A stretch of 64,000 nucleotides of DNA, taken from contig CAZQVB010000003.1 of assembly GCA_964596645.1 (NCBI GenBank), forward strand, positions 62,001 through 126,000. Direction: 5' to 3'. This stretch comes from CAVQEK01 sp964596645 (GTDB lineage Bacteria; Bacteroidota; Bacteroidia; Cytophagales; Cyclobacteriaceae). Under the pieces are notes generated by a model, which ran no database searches, was not told the DNA's origin, and saw only the letters and a list, made by a program, of their open reading frames with translations. Within the stretch, counting starts at the first letter, position 1; every line of letters begins with the position of its first letter. The translations under genes and the position numbers were made by a program. This document shows positions 33,176-44,100 of the stretch, in pieces.

Positions 33176-34552
33176 ATGAGCCTATTCAAATCTTTGGGGA
33201 GCCATCTTTATAATAGCCTGTTGCTCTCTGTCATCATTCTCTTTACCCTCGCTTGCAAAGACGAAGCGCCGGAGCCTGCGGTGCCCGAGCAGACACAACA
33301 GGTCAATGAATTTATCTGGGAATACATGGACGCGCTATACCTGTGGCGCGACAAGATGCCCAGAAATATAGACCGCAATATGGAGGTCGATCCTGAGGCC
33401 TATTTTGAAAAAATTGTCTATCGTGCGGAAGATCCCTGGTCATTCATCATGCGCGATAAAAACGAACTGAGCGATCTGCTCCGGGGCATCAGCAAGAGCT
33501 TCGGCTATCAATACAAATTATTTCGCGCCGACAACTCCGATCAGGTGTTCGGTGTGGTGGAGTTTGTGCTACCGGGCGGTCCTGCCGACCGGCAGGGGGT
33601 AAAACGTGGCGATGTGTTCGTTGCGGTCAACAATGTACCGATCAATACCACCAACTACCGCCAACTGCTGTACGAGCAAAGCGCCTATTCGCTCACCCTG
33701 GGCAGCTATTCGGGTGGCCTGGCGGTGGCCGGCAGCGATAAAATAAACATAGTGGCTGAAACCTTTCAGGAAAATCCCATACTGCTCGACTCGGTGTATT
33801 CCTATGGAAATAACAACATTGGCTACGTGGTGTACAACCGCTTTCTCACCGATTTTGAGGACAGGTTGGAAGACACTTTCACAAAATTCAAGAGCTCGGG
33901 CGTCAATGAACTGGTGCTTGACCTGAGGTACAACCCCGGAGGCTCTGTATATAGTGCCATGAAGCTGGCATCGATGATCGCCCCGGCGCAGGTACCGGCA
34001 AGCCAGTCGCTCTTTCTGCAATACATCTGGAATGCGCAGGTACAAAAAGAAATCATAGACAGCGAAGGCGAATTTTCTGACAACCTGAAAATGTATTTCG
34101 AGCCTACTGCGGTAAACCTAAACCTCGACCGCGTATACGTTCTCACCAGCGACAACAGCGCCTCGGCAAGCGAACTGGTGATCAACAGCCTGAGGCCTTA
34201 TATGGAGGTGGTGCTGATCGGCAGCGCCAATACCAGCGGAAAATACGCCGGCTCCAACACCTTCACCGATCCGGACGAGCGCCACGACTGGGCCATTCAG
34301 CCCATCATCTTCAAAGTAGCCAATGCCAGTGGCGTCACCGACTACAGAAATGGCTTTGCACCGGACCACCTGGTGCCCGACGACTACTTTGCCGACTTAG
34401 GTTCTTTGGAAGAAAACACATTGGGCAAGGCCTATGAGCTGATCACCGGGCAGGTAATAGCCTCACCCGCACGTGTAGCGGCCACGGTACAGGGCGAAGC
34501 CATCGCCTCAGCCAATGTGCTGCCGGTAGAGCAGTTGCAGATGATGTATTAA
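33176..34552 (+). CDS. S41 family peptidase, lipoprotein
   Basis: 458 residues with a lipoprotein signal (ILFTLAC). Order: an N-terminal S41 helical domain (YLWRDKMP), a PDZ domain (about 120-195, with GGPADRQGVKRGDVFVAVN), then the catalytic domain with the serine in TSDNSASASELVI and the lysine in GSANTSGKYAG, the Ser-Lys dyad of C-terminal processing proteases. Such lipoproteins trim periplasmic or surface proteins. Length is normal for Bacteroidota members. Confidence 0.93.
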   Translation: MSLFKSLGSHLYNSLLLSVIILFTLACKDEAPEPAVPEQTQQVNEFIWEYMDALYLWRDKMPRNIDRNMEVDPEAYFEKIVYRAEDPWSFIMRDKNELSDLLRGISKSFGYQYKLFRADNSDQVFGVVEFVLPGGPADRQGVKRGDVFVAVNNVPINTTNYRQLLYEQSAYSLTLGSYSGGLAVAGSDKINIVAETFQENPILLDSVYSYGNNNIGYVVYNRFLTDFEDRLEDTFTKFKSSGVNELVLDLRYNPGGSVYSAMKLASMIAPAQVPASQSLFLQYIWNAQVQKEIIDSEGEFSDNLKMYFEPTAVNLNLDRVYVLTSDNSASASELVINSLRPYMEVVLIGSANTSGKYAGSNTFTDPDERHDWAIQPIIFKVANASGVTDYRNGFAPDHLVPDDYFADLGSLEENTLGKAYELITGQVIASPARVAATVQGEAIASANVLPVEQLQMMY

Positions 34553-34637
34553 AATTTCGCCTGGAACTGTGCAACCATCCGTTGGTTCGCATCCACTTTT
34601 AATACAATTTTGGCGGGTAAAAATCCGCAGATATTTT

Positions 34638-35495
34638 ATGGCATTTCTCAAAATAGACATCGCCTGCCAGTACGATTTAGCAGAAATGATCATAGCCGAG
34701 CTCATGACAGCCGGCTATGACTCTTTTCAGGAGACAGACCAGGGCGTAGAGGCCTACATTGAGGCGGCAGATTTTAACGAATCCAACCTGCGCAGCCTGT
34801 TGTCGCGATACAATATTGATGCATTCAGCGCAGAGCCACTGCCAGATAAAAATTGGAATGAGGAATGGGAGAAAAACTTTCAGCCGGTTGCCATCTCTGA
34901 TCAGGTGTACATTCGCGCCTCATTTCATCCGCCGGCACCCGGTTTCCGGCACGAAATACTGATACACCCAAAGATGGCTTTTGGTACCGGCCACCATGAA
35001 ACCACCAGCATGATGGTAGCCGCTCAGCTCGCGATAAAACACCGCGGCAGGCGCGTGCTGGATGTCGGCACCGGCACCGGCATACTGGCCATAATGGCCG
35101 CCAAACTCGGCGCCGATCATGTGGCAGCCACAGACATAGACCCCTGGAGCATCACCAACAGTGCTGAAAACTTTGCTTTAAATGCCATCAACGGCATCCA
35201 CACCGTCTCAGGCGTAATAGACGAAATAGCCCTGCCCGGCCCTTTTCATATCATTCTGGCCAACATTAATAAGAATGTGCTGCTGGTGGAGATTCCTACA
35301 TATGCCCGTATGCTCAAAGATGATGGTCACCTGCTGCTCAGTGGATTTTATGACCACGACCTGCCCGACATCGATGGCGTGTGCAGCCGCCATGGGCTCA
35401 TGCTCTGTGGGCGTCAGGCACAAAATAAGTGGTGCCAGGCCACATTTGCCCTTTCACCAGGTAAGCGGCCGGGTTTGATGGAACAAAAAGAATAA
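34638..35495 (+). CDS. prmA: Ribosomal protein L11 methyltransferase
   Basis: From the ATG at 34638, 285 residues. The N-terminal domain recognises L11; the C-terminal Rossmann domain has HPKMAFGTGHHETT, the AdoMet loop VLDVGTGTGILAIMAAKLGA and the catalytic-type LANINKNVLL. It trimethylates L11 at the N-terminus and lysines. A TTTTAATACAATTTTGG stretch upstream may hold the -7 element. Confidence 0.95.
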   Translation: MAFLKIDIACQYDLAEMIIAELMTAGYDSFQETDQGVEAYIEAADFNESNLRSLLSRYNIDAFSAEPLPDKNWNEEWEKNFQPVAISDQVYIRASFHPPAPGFRHEILIHPKMAFGTGHHETTSMMVAAQLAIKHRGRRVLDVGTGTGILAIMAAKLGADHVAATDIDPWSITNSAENFALNAINGIHTVSGVIDEIALPGPFHIILANINKNVLLVEIPTYARMLKDDGHLLLSGFYDHDLPDIDGVCSRHGLMLCGRQAQNKWCQATFALSPGKRPGLMEQKE

Positions 35496-35594
35496 GCACA
35501 GAAAGAGGCCGTTATACTGCATGATATAGCCAATTATTACATTTTGATACACCGCGCAGTGTACCGCCAACGATGAATTAATACTAAATTGACC

Positions 35595-38500
35595 ATGCTC
35601 CGAATATCATTGGTGAGAGTATTCATGATTAGAACCTGTCTTTTTCTCCTCTTTCTGTTCGCCGCGCAAGGCAGCATTGCGCAGTATATTCACCTGACCG
35701 ATTCTACCGGCGTATTTGGCGAACGCGTAATGGAAAAGATGGCGCGCACCAACAACAGTAGTGCTGCCAAAATAGGCCAGGACTTTGCGGCCTTGTGGGA
35801 ATCTGGCCTCAGCAATGCCCAGAAAACAAAGATTATTGAGATTGCCCTCGACATGCAATCACGCGATTTGAAGGAAATTCCATACTTCCGTGACTTCTTT
35901 GCCTCTATTACCGGTGCCGCTCAGTTGGCCAACCTCTCCGGCAGTAAAATGGACAATATGCTGGAAATGCTGTGGCAGGCACTGCAGCAAAATACCAGCG
36001 CCACCTTTGCCCGCGACCTGGCCGGGTTGCGCATTTTCTTCGAATACGAGGCGCTGCATGTATCGCGGTACAACAGGCTGTATGCGCTCAATACCGACTA
36101 TGATTTTCGATTTGCCGAAAAGAATATGGCCGCCGAGCTGCCCGGGCTGCCCCCGGCCGTGCAAGAAGAGGAACCCAACGAAGAAAGCGAAGAAGCCGGC
36201 TGGGGCAATGACTGGGGCAATACGGACAGCGGCTGGGGCGACGCCGCCGACGCGTGGGAAGGTGAGTCGGGCAAAAGTGATCAGGATGCCTGGGGCGATG
36301 ACTGGGCCAATGAAGCCACCACCGACGACGAAACGACGACCGAAGACGTGCTGGCCTTTACCATGGCTGCTGAACCCATGGTGGCCTTGCCGGAAGAGAG
36401 CGGCGCCATCATCGACTTCAAACGTGCCGACCTGGTGATAGTAACACAGTACGACTCCACGCAAATAGGCGGCACAAAAGGGACATATCTGCTCGACAGA
36501 CACACTTTTATAGGCGATGGCGGAAAATTTGACTGGTCATCTGCCGGGCTGGATGCCAACATCACCTATGCAGAACTCGACCAGTATAGCTTCAATGTGC
36601 GGCTGCCATACCTGAAAGCAGAAAAAACCAAACTCACATACAAAGGGCTTGTAGCTAACTCGGTAGAAGGCCTGTTCGAATTTAAAAGTAAGAAACGCAG
36701 CAGCCCGGAAGACGCTTCATATCCACGATTTGTATCGTACGAAAACAATGTGCGACTGGAAGGTCTGAGTAATAAAAACCTGACTTACGTGGGTGGCTTT
36801 GCCCTGCAGGGCCAGCGGCGGCTGGGCGTAGCACACTATGGCGGTCTGTCAAAACTCAGCTTTGCCGAGCAGGGAGAGCGCAAGTTTGTTACCAAAGCGC
36901 GGCGCTACTATTTTCAGGATTCACTCGTATCTGCCCCCGAAGCTTCGATAGCCGTGTATCACGGCCGCGATTCCATCACGCATCCATCGGTGAAGTTTCG
37001 CTACTACTCCGATCAAAACCGCATGTCGGCCATCAAGGAAGAGAATGGATACGAGGTGCGCGCATGGAACTCCTCATACTTCAACATGACCATAGATGCC
37101 GACATTGTAGACTGGGGTATGGATGCCGACAGCCTGAACATATCCATCATGAATGCCCGGCAGTTGCTGCCCGCGCTGTTCCGGTCAAACGAGTACTACA
37201 ACGAAGAAGAAATTGGCGAGCTGAACGGTGTGTACAACTTCAATCCGCTGATGATGGTGTACAACTACGGCAGCCGCAAAGCCAAGAAGCGCGACTTTTA
37301 TGAATCGGAAATGGTGGCCGATGTAGGCGCCAACCCCAAAGCAGTGAAGGCAGCCATGCTGCAACTGCACTATCAGGATTTTATAGATTATGACGAATCG
37401 TCGGGCAAGATATACCTGAAAGATAAAGCCTTGCACTACGTGCAATCCAAAAACAACCGCAAAGACTTCGACAACCTGCTGATTCCTTCGCTGGCCACCA
37501 ACCAGCCCAATGCCACGCTCAACCTGGAAACCAATGAAATGAAGGTGCGCGGTATCGACAAATTTTTCATCAGCGAAATCCTCGACGTATACATATTTCC
37601 TACAGAAAACTCCATTAAGCTGCAGAAAAACAGGGACTTCGTGTTCGACGGACAGCTTTACGCCGGCAATTTTGAGTTTGTAGGGCGCAACTTCACCTTT
37701 CAGTACGACAGCTTTCTGGTGGATATGGCCAACATCGACTCCATTCGTTTCTACATAGACGACGAACAGGGGCAATACCAAAAGCGGCAGGTTGACAACA
37801 AACTCGTTTCTTTCGACATCAGCCAGAACGAGTCTATGGACCTGGTGGGGGGGCAAAGCACCAGCGGTACGCTATACATCAACCGGCCAGAGAACAAGTC
37901 GGGACACAAAATATTCCCTCAGTTTCCCATTTTCAATGCCGACCGTGGCGCAGTGGTGTATTTCGACAATGACGACATACTCGACAAGGCCTATTCCAAA
38001 TCTGTATATTTCATAGTGCCCCCCTTTGGCATAGACAGCCTCAGCAGCAGCGACCCGGCCACTATTGGCTTTGAAGGCACCTTCGTAGCGGGTGGCATAT
38101 TCCCCGATTTTAAAGAAACTTTGCAGATTATGCCCGACAACTCCCTGGGCTTCAATCACACCATACCACCCTCGGGCTATAAGCTGTATAAAGGTGAGGC
38201 ACAGCTGTTCGAAAAGATCACCCTGGACAAGAACGGCCTGGTTGGCCATGGCACCATGCAATACCTGACCAGCGAATCGCAGTCGGATAATTATGTCTTT
38301 TATCAGGATTCTGTATTGGCGGAAGGCACCAACTTTCGGGTGAATAAAGGCATCTTGAACGGCACCTCCTACCCCGACATAGCGGTAGATAGCTATGAGA
38401 TGACGTGGAGGCCCTACCAGGATGAAATGTATGTGAGCAACACCTTGGACACTTTCAACCTGTACAGCAATACGGCTGCGCTGGACGGCACCATCAATTA

Positions 38501-40604
38501 TAGCTCCAAAGGCGTATATGGGAAAGGGCTCATGTTCACCCGGGGCTTTGAGTCAGAATCGGAAGATTTCACTTTTGAAGAAAGCAACCTGCTGGCGCGC
38601 AACTCGCGGTTTGAGATGAAATCCAACAACCCGGAAAAGCCACTGATGTCGGGCGAAGACATCAGGCTTGAATTTGACCTGGCACAGGATATTGCCGAGA
38701 TAAGCCCTGAGATAGAAGGCATGGCGGCCATCAACTATCCCTTTGCCCAGATTAAAACGTCCATTTCGAAAGCCACCTGGAACCTGGGCGAACGCAAAGT
38801 ATATATGACCAAGCCGGAAGACGTGCCGCTGGAATCGTCCTATTTCTACACCACACGCGAAGAGCTTGACTCCTTAGCATTCAATGCAGCATCTGCCGTG
38901 TACGATCTGGAAAGCAGCCAGCTACAGGTCAACGGCATTCCGTACATTACTGTGGCCGATGCGTACATTACTCCGGAAAATAATGAGGTGCTTATATTAG
39001 AAAACGCACAAATCGGCACCTTGAGCAATACCACCATCGTGCTGGACACGCTCAACGAGTACCATCGCCTGGTGAACGGCACCATCGACATACTATCGAG
39101 AACCCGCTTTACAGGCTCAGCCACCTACGAGTATGTCAACATCATGGAAGATACCTTCAATATTGTGCTGGGTGAGTTTGAGCTGTGGGAAGACCCGGAG
39201 GTAAGGAACGACCTGCAACAAACCATTTCGCGCGGCAAAGTGGCGCCGGAAGATCTTTTTGAAATATCCGGTGGCATGTATTACAAAGGCGACATGACCA
39301 TGTATGCCCGTCACCGCGCGCTGGAGCTGGACGGGTACGTGAAGCTGGACCTGCAAAGTCGCGCCGACTACGATACCTGGATCAAATACCACAATGCCGA
39401 TGAGCAAACCACCGATGTGATGTTTGACTTCAACAGTGCCGTGACGGAATCCGGCAATTCGCTGAACGCCGGCATACATTACGAAAGCCTGAACAACAGC
39501 ATGTACACCGCCTTTGCAGAAGACAAAAAGCTGGATGCCGACGACGACTTCTTCAGGGCCGATGGCATTCTGTTTTTCGACGCTGACAAGAGGCGCTATG
39601 TGATCGGCGACACAGCTAAGATCAACGGCAGCAAGCTCGATGGTAAAATCTTTGCCTATGACGATGCCAGTGGCGACATCGAATTTGAAGGGCCGGTACA
39701 ATTTCTGATCCCCAACGAGCACTTCCAACTCACTGCCTCGGGCTCCGGCACGGGCAATGTCAATCAAATCAATTACAAGCTCGACGCACTGCTCAAGTTC
39801 GACATCGACATGCCCGACCAGGCACTCACCGACATGGGCAACGATGTGTTTGAAGTGGTGGAAAACTTTGGTGCGGCAGAGGCAGAGCCCGATCAGGACG
39901 CCTTCCTCTACCGGGTGGCCGAGATCATAGGAGACCGTGCCGCAATGGAGTACGACAAGCGCAACTTGGAAGAGTACACACCCATTGCCAATTTTACTTC
40001 CAAAATGATCGGCAGCCTGGTCTTTTCGCGGGCCAACCTGCAGTGGTCGCCCGAGTACAACAGCTGGTACAGCACCGAGCCGCTGGGCCTGTCGCATATT
40101 TTGCGCAAAGACATCAACGCCACGCTCGACGGATTTCTGGAAATACGCAAGGCCGAAAACGGCGATAAAGTGTCGCTCTTTTTGCAGGCCTCACCGGCCA
40201 GTTGGTATTACCTGCTCTTCGACGAAAACAAGCTCATCACCTACTCTACCAATGATGCGTACAACAACACCATCCTCGACAAATCGAAAATAGACAAGGC
40301 AGGTTTCGGCGAGTATGTATTTGTACTGGGCGACAGGCAGGATGCAATGAACTTCATCAATCGTTTTCGGCTGGAATACCTGGGCATCAAAGAGCCTTAT
40401 GTGATGGAAACCATACCCGTGGAAACTTCCCCATTGGAACAATTGATACAGCAGCCCACAGAAGATCAAGGTGAGCAGGCCATACCCGAAGAGCTTCAGC
40501 AAATATTGGAAGACGACAAACAACCCACCGACGATGCCACTCCGGCTGAGCAGCAGCAAACGCCTCCGCCGCAGCCCAAAAAGAATGATCTGGAAGGATT
40601 TTAG
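35595..40604 (+). CDS. Very large secreted protein of unknown function
   Basis: 1669 residues from the ATG at 35595, with a signal peptide ending at GSIAQ. Residues about 195-260 are a low-complexity stretch of Gly-Trp-Gly-Asn/Asp repeats and acidic runs. The rest is a long, regular series of beta-strand pairs (DSITHPSVKFRYY, GTINYSSKGVYGKGLMFT, DALLKFDIDMPD), suggesting a beta-helix or beta-taco as in OstA/AsmA/LptD-type envelope proteins, but I recognise no family. The last 60 residues are Gln/Glu/Pro-rich. No neighbour explains it; the gene stands between prmA and the metal-efflux operon. An envelope assembly role is a guess. Confidence 0.75.
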   Translation: MLRISLVRVFMIRTCLFLLFLFAAQGSIAQYIHLTDSTGVFGERVMEKMARTNNSSAAKIGQDFAALWESGLSNAQKTKIIEIALDMQSRDLKEIPYFRDFFASITGAAQLANLSGSKMDNMLEMLWQALQQNTSATFARDLAGLRIFFEYEALHVSRYNRLYALNTDYDFRFAEKNMAAELPGLPPAVQEEEPNEESEEAGWGNDWGNTDSGWGDAADAWEGESGKSDQDAWGDDWANEATTDDETTTEDVLAFTMAAEPMVALPEESGAIIDFKRADLVIVTQYDSTQIGGTKGTYLLDRHTFIGDGGKFDWSSAGLDANITYAELDQYSFNVRLPYLKAEKTKLTYKGLVANSVEGLFEFKSKKRSSPEDASYPRFVSYENNVRLEGLSNKNLTYVGGFALQGQRRLGVAHYGGLSKLSFAEQGERKFVTKARRYYFQDSLVSAPEASIAVYHGRDSITHPSVKFRYYSDQNRMSAIKEENGYEVRAWNSSYFNMTIDADIVDWGMDADSLNISIMNARQLLPALFRSNEYYNEEEIGELNGVYNFNPLMMVYNYGSRKAKKRDFYESEMVADVGANPKAVKAAMLQLHYQDFIDYDESSGKIYLKDKALHYVQSKNNRKDFDNLLIPSLATNQPNATLNLETNEMKVRGIDKFFISEILDVYIFPTENSIKLQKNRDFVFDGQLYAGNFEFVGRNFTFQYDSFLVDMANIDSIRFYIDDEQGQYQKRQVDNKLVSFDISQNESMDLVGGQSTSGTLYINRPENKSGHKIFPQFPIFNADRGAVVYFDNDDILDKAYSKSVYFIVPPFGIDSLSSSDPATIGFEGTFVAGGIFPDFKETLQIMPDNSLGFNHTIPPSGYKLYKGEAQLFEKITLDKNGLVGHGTMQYLTSESQSDNYVFYQDSVLAEGTNFRVNKGILNGTSYPDIAVDSYEMTWRPYQDEMYVSNTLDTFNLYSNTAALDGTINYSSKGVYGKGLMFTRGFESESEDFTFEESNLLARNSRFEMKSNNPEKPLMSGEDIRLEFDLAQDIAEISPEIEGMAAINYPFAQIKTSISKATWNLGERKVYMTKPEDVPLESSYFYTTREELDSLAFNAASAVYDLESSQLQVNGIPYITVADAYITPENNEVLILENAQIGTLSNTTIVLDTLNEYHRLVNGTIDILSRTRFTGSATYEYVNIMEDTFNIVLGEFELWEDPEVRNDLQQTISRGKVAPEDLFEISGGMYYKGDMTMYARHRALELDGYVKLDLQSRADYDTWIKYHNADEQTTDVMFDFNSAVTESGNSLNAGIHYESLNNSMYTAFAEDKKLDADDDFFRADGILFFDADKRRYVIGDTAKINGSKLDGKIFAYDDASGDIEFEGPVQFLIPNEHFQLTASGSGTGNVNQINYKLDALLKFDIDMPDQALTDMGNDVFEVVENFGAAEAEPDQDAFLYRVAEIIGDRAAMEYDKRNLEEYTPIANFTSKMIGSLVFSRANLQWSPEYNSWYSTEPLGLSHILRKDINATLDGFLEIRKAENGDKVSLFLQASPASWYYLLFDENKLITYSTNDAYNNTILDKSKIDKAGFGEYVFVLGDRQDAMNFINRFRLEYLGIKEPYVMETIPVETSPLEQLIQQPTEDQGEQAIPEELQQILEDDKQPTDDATPAEQQQTPPPQPKKNDLEGF

Positions 40605-40664
40605 GATGGCATAGGGTTTTTAAATTTCAGTGCCTATAGTTACCGTGGTCGGTCAGCAGCTTTG

Positions 40665-40672
40665 TATCTTTG
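40665..40672 (+). promoter_or_regulatory. Candidate -7 element of the metal-efflux operon
   Basis: TATCTTTG matches the Bacteroidota -7 consensus TAnnTTTG exactly and lies 55 bases before the first gene. The -33 box is not clear. Confidence 0.45.
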
Positions 40673-40726
40673 CCCATGTGGTGCTTCCCATGAGGAATTC
40701 ATTTTTTAGCGAGAAAGAACGCCAAT

Positions 40727-41116
40727 ATGCTGATGCGATACTGCAAATACGGCCTTATCTACCTCTCCCTCATTTTTTTGCTGGGTCACACCTTCTTGCC
40801 CCACCAGCACCACGATGTTTATTCTGAGGATGCGCACAGCGCGGTAAAGAATAAAGAGCAACTTTCACTCATCGAGCTTTTCAAGCTCAGCCTCACCAAA
40901 GATCTGGGTGAAGACCATCTGAGAGATTACAAAATGACCGATTATTCCGGTGCGGCTTTTGACCATACCACACCGGAGCTGGCAGCCATGCCGGCATATA
41001 ATTATACGCACACGACCGTCATGGCGTGTTGCATTGAAAATTTCAGCACCCCCTCTTATGTGAAGCGGCAGCTGGCTACAGCCTGCTGTTCACGGCGCGG
41101 ACCGCCATCGGCGTAG
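40727..41116 (+). CDS. Small exported His/Cys-containing protein of a metal-efflux operon
   Basis: 129 residues. A hydrophobic N-terminus (YLSLIFLLGHTFLPHQHHD) leads to a His cluster; two Cys pairs follow (MACCIENF and ATACCSRRG). A start at codon 3 is equally possible. It lies 57 bases before the RND pump gene. Short His-rich periplasmic proteins often accompany HME-RND pumps as metal binders or sensors. Function inferred from context. Confidence 0.65.
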   Translation: MLMRYCKYGLIYLSLIFLLGHTFLPHQHHDVYSEDAHSAVKNKEQLSLIELFKLSLTKDLGEDHLRDYKMTDYSGAAFDHTTPELAAMPAYNYTHTTVMACCIENFSTPSYVKRQLATACCSRRGPPSA

Positions 41117-41173
41117 TTTTTTCCTGCATTTACTCCTTCACCCTGTTGCCGGTTCAAAATAAAACGCTAGCCG

Positions 41174-44100
41174 ATGATCAATGCTATTGTATCTCTTAGT
41201 ATCAAAAACAAATTACTGGTGCTTCTTTTCGTGCTGGGGCTGGTGGCCTGGGGCATCTATTCCCTACAGCACTTACCCATAGGAGCCGTACCCGATATCA
41301 CCAACAACCAGGTGCAGGTAATCACCACCTCGCGCAACCTCTCTACGGAAGACATAGAGCAGTTTATCACCTACCCCATAGAGCTGGAAATGGCCAATCT
41401 GCCCGGTGTGCAGGAGATTCGATCCATCTCCAAATTCGGCCTGTCCGTGGTCACCGTCGTGTTTCACGACGATATGGGTACCTACCTGCCCCGGCAGTTG
41501 ATCGCCGAAAAGATAAAAAGTGCCGAAGAGAAAATTCCGGAAAGCTTCGGGGCTCCCGAGATGGGGCCCATCTCCACCGGCCTGGGGGAAATATACCAGT
41601 ACCTGCTCGATGTGCAGCCAGGCTACCAAGACCGCTACAGCACCATGGAACTGCGCACCTTACAAGACTGGGTGGTGAAACGCCAGCTTATCGGCATACC
41701 CGGTGTGGTAGAGGTGAACACCTGGGGCGGCTACCTGAAGCAATATGAAGTAGCCATAGACCCGGAAAAATTGCGCGCCATGAATGTGACGCTGGGCGAG
41801 GTGTACAGGGCACTGGAAGAAAATAATGAAAACACCGGGGGCGGCTACATAGAGAAATACCAGGAAAGCTACTTTGTGCGTGGCGAGGGCATGGTGCGAA
41901 GCATGGAAGACATAGCCCAAATAGTGGTGAAAACCATCGGCGGCACACCGCTGCTCATCGGCGATATCGGCAACGTGCGTTTTGGGCATGCTACCCGCTT
42001 TGGGGCCATCACTGCCAATGGCGAAGGTGAAAAAGTGATGGGGCAGATCATGATGCTGAAAGGCGCCAACAGCAATGAGGTGATACAGGCGGTGAAAGAG
42101 CGCATAGCCGAGGTGCAAGAAACACTACCTGAGGGTGTGTTCATTAATCCCTTTCTGGAGCGCTCCGGCCTCATAGCACGCACTACCCATACCGTAGAAG
42201 AAAACCTGATGCTGGGCGCCCTCATCGTCATTTTCGTAGTGGTACTTCTTCTGGGCAACTGGCGTTCGGGCCTCATCGTGGCTTCCATTATTCCACTTTC
42301 ACTGCTGTTCGCCATATCCATGATGAACATCTTCGGCATATCGGCAAACCTGATGAGCCTGGGCGCCATCGACTTCGGCATCATCATAGACGGCGCCGTG
42401 ATCATCGTAGAATTCGTGGTGCATCAAATCGTGTTGAAGAGTGAACACCTGCGCTCGCTCAGCGGTCGAGCGCTGCGCCAGGCCAAAGATGAAATCACTG
42501 AAAATGCCGCCGGGCGCATGATGCAGTCAGCATTTTTCGGGCAGGTCATCATACTCATTGTTTTCCTCCCCATCCTCACGCTGTCTGGCGTGGAAGGCAA
42601 AATGTTCAAACCCATGGCGCTTACATTCAGCTTCGCCCTGCTAGGCGCCATGATCCTCTGCCTCACATACATACCCGTCATATCTTCGCTTTTCCTCAAG
42701 CCTCGCAAGGCAAATAAAAAGAATGTATCTGACCGGCTGGTGGCATGGATAGAGCGCCGCTACGACCCGATCATACGCCTGGCCCTGAAGCAGCGGGCCG
42801 TCACATTGCTGTTGGCGGTGGTATTGCTTGGCTTCAGCCTGGTGCTCTTCACGCGCATGGGTGCAGAATTTGTTCCTACACTGGATGAAGGCGACTATGT
42901 GGTGCAACCCCTGCTGAGGCCCGGCACTTCACTAAGCGAAACCATAGAGTTCTGCACCAAAATAGAACGCATACTCCTTGACAGCTTCCCTGAGGTAGAG
43001 CAGGTAGCTTCGCGCATAGGTGCAGCCGAGGTGCCGACAGACCCCATGTCGATGGAGATGTCGGACATCATCATCAGGCTGAAGCCACGCAATGAATGGA
43101 CGTCTGCCGACAGCAAGGAAGCGCTGGCAGAAAAAATGAAGACGGCGATGTCTGCATTTCCAGGTGTGGAGTATGAATTTACACAACCGATAGAAATGCG
43201 CTTCAATGAGCTCATCACCGGGGTGCGTGCCGACCTTGCCATCAAAATATTTGGCGACAACCTCGACGTGCTCTACGACCACGGCACCCGCATCAGGCAG
43301 TTGGTGGATGGTGTACAGGGTGTGTCCGACATTGTAGTAGAGCAGATAGTGGGCCTGCCACAGATGTCGGTGCAGTACGACAGGGCACGAATAGCACATT
43401 ATGGCCTGAATATAATGGAGCTGAACCGCTATGTACGGATGGCCTTCGGAGGAGAAGCTGCAGGCACGGTATTCGAAGGCGAGCGGCGGTTTGATCTGGT
43501 GGTGCGCCTGGGTGAGGAGTATCGCAAAGACATAGAAAACCTGCGCCAACTGTATGTGGAGCTCCCCAACGGTGGACAAATACCCCTGGAAGAGGTAGCA
43601 GATATCACCATAAAATACGGGCCGGCACAGATCTCCCGCGACGACACGCGCCGGCGCATCGTGATCGGCATCAACGTGCGCAACCGCGATTTGCAGTCGC
43701 TGGTAGACGAGATACAGCAAAAAATCGATGAACACATCACCCTGCCCGAAGGCTACTTCATCACCTATGGGGGGCAATTTGAAAACCTGCAGGAAGCCAC
43801 CAACAGGCTGCAAGTAGCCGTACCCATAGCGCTGGTGCTCATCTTTATCATGCTCTATTTCACCTTTGGCTCGGTGGTGCAGGCGCTCATGGTGTACACC
43901 GCCATACCCCTCGCCGCCATCGGTGGTGTGGTGCTGCTCTGGCTGCGCGACATGCCCTTCAGCATATCGGCTGGCGTGGGCTTTATCGCCCTTTTTGGCA
44001 TTGCCACCCTCAATGGCATCGTGCTCATCAGCTATTTCAATGAGCTGAAACAGCGCGGTGTGAGCGATGTGCGCGAACGCGTGATCATCGGGGCTAAGTC

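Noticed and set aside
39117..40097. 326-codon reverse-strand open frame inside the 1669-residue protein gene
   Set aside because: No start context or motifs; mirrors the codon bias of the plus-strand gene.
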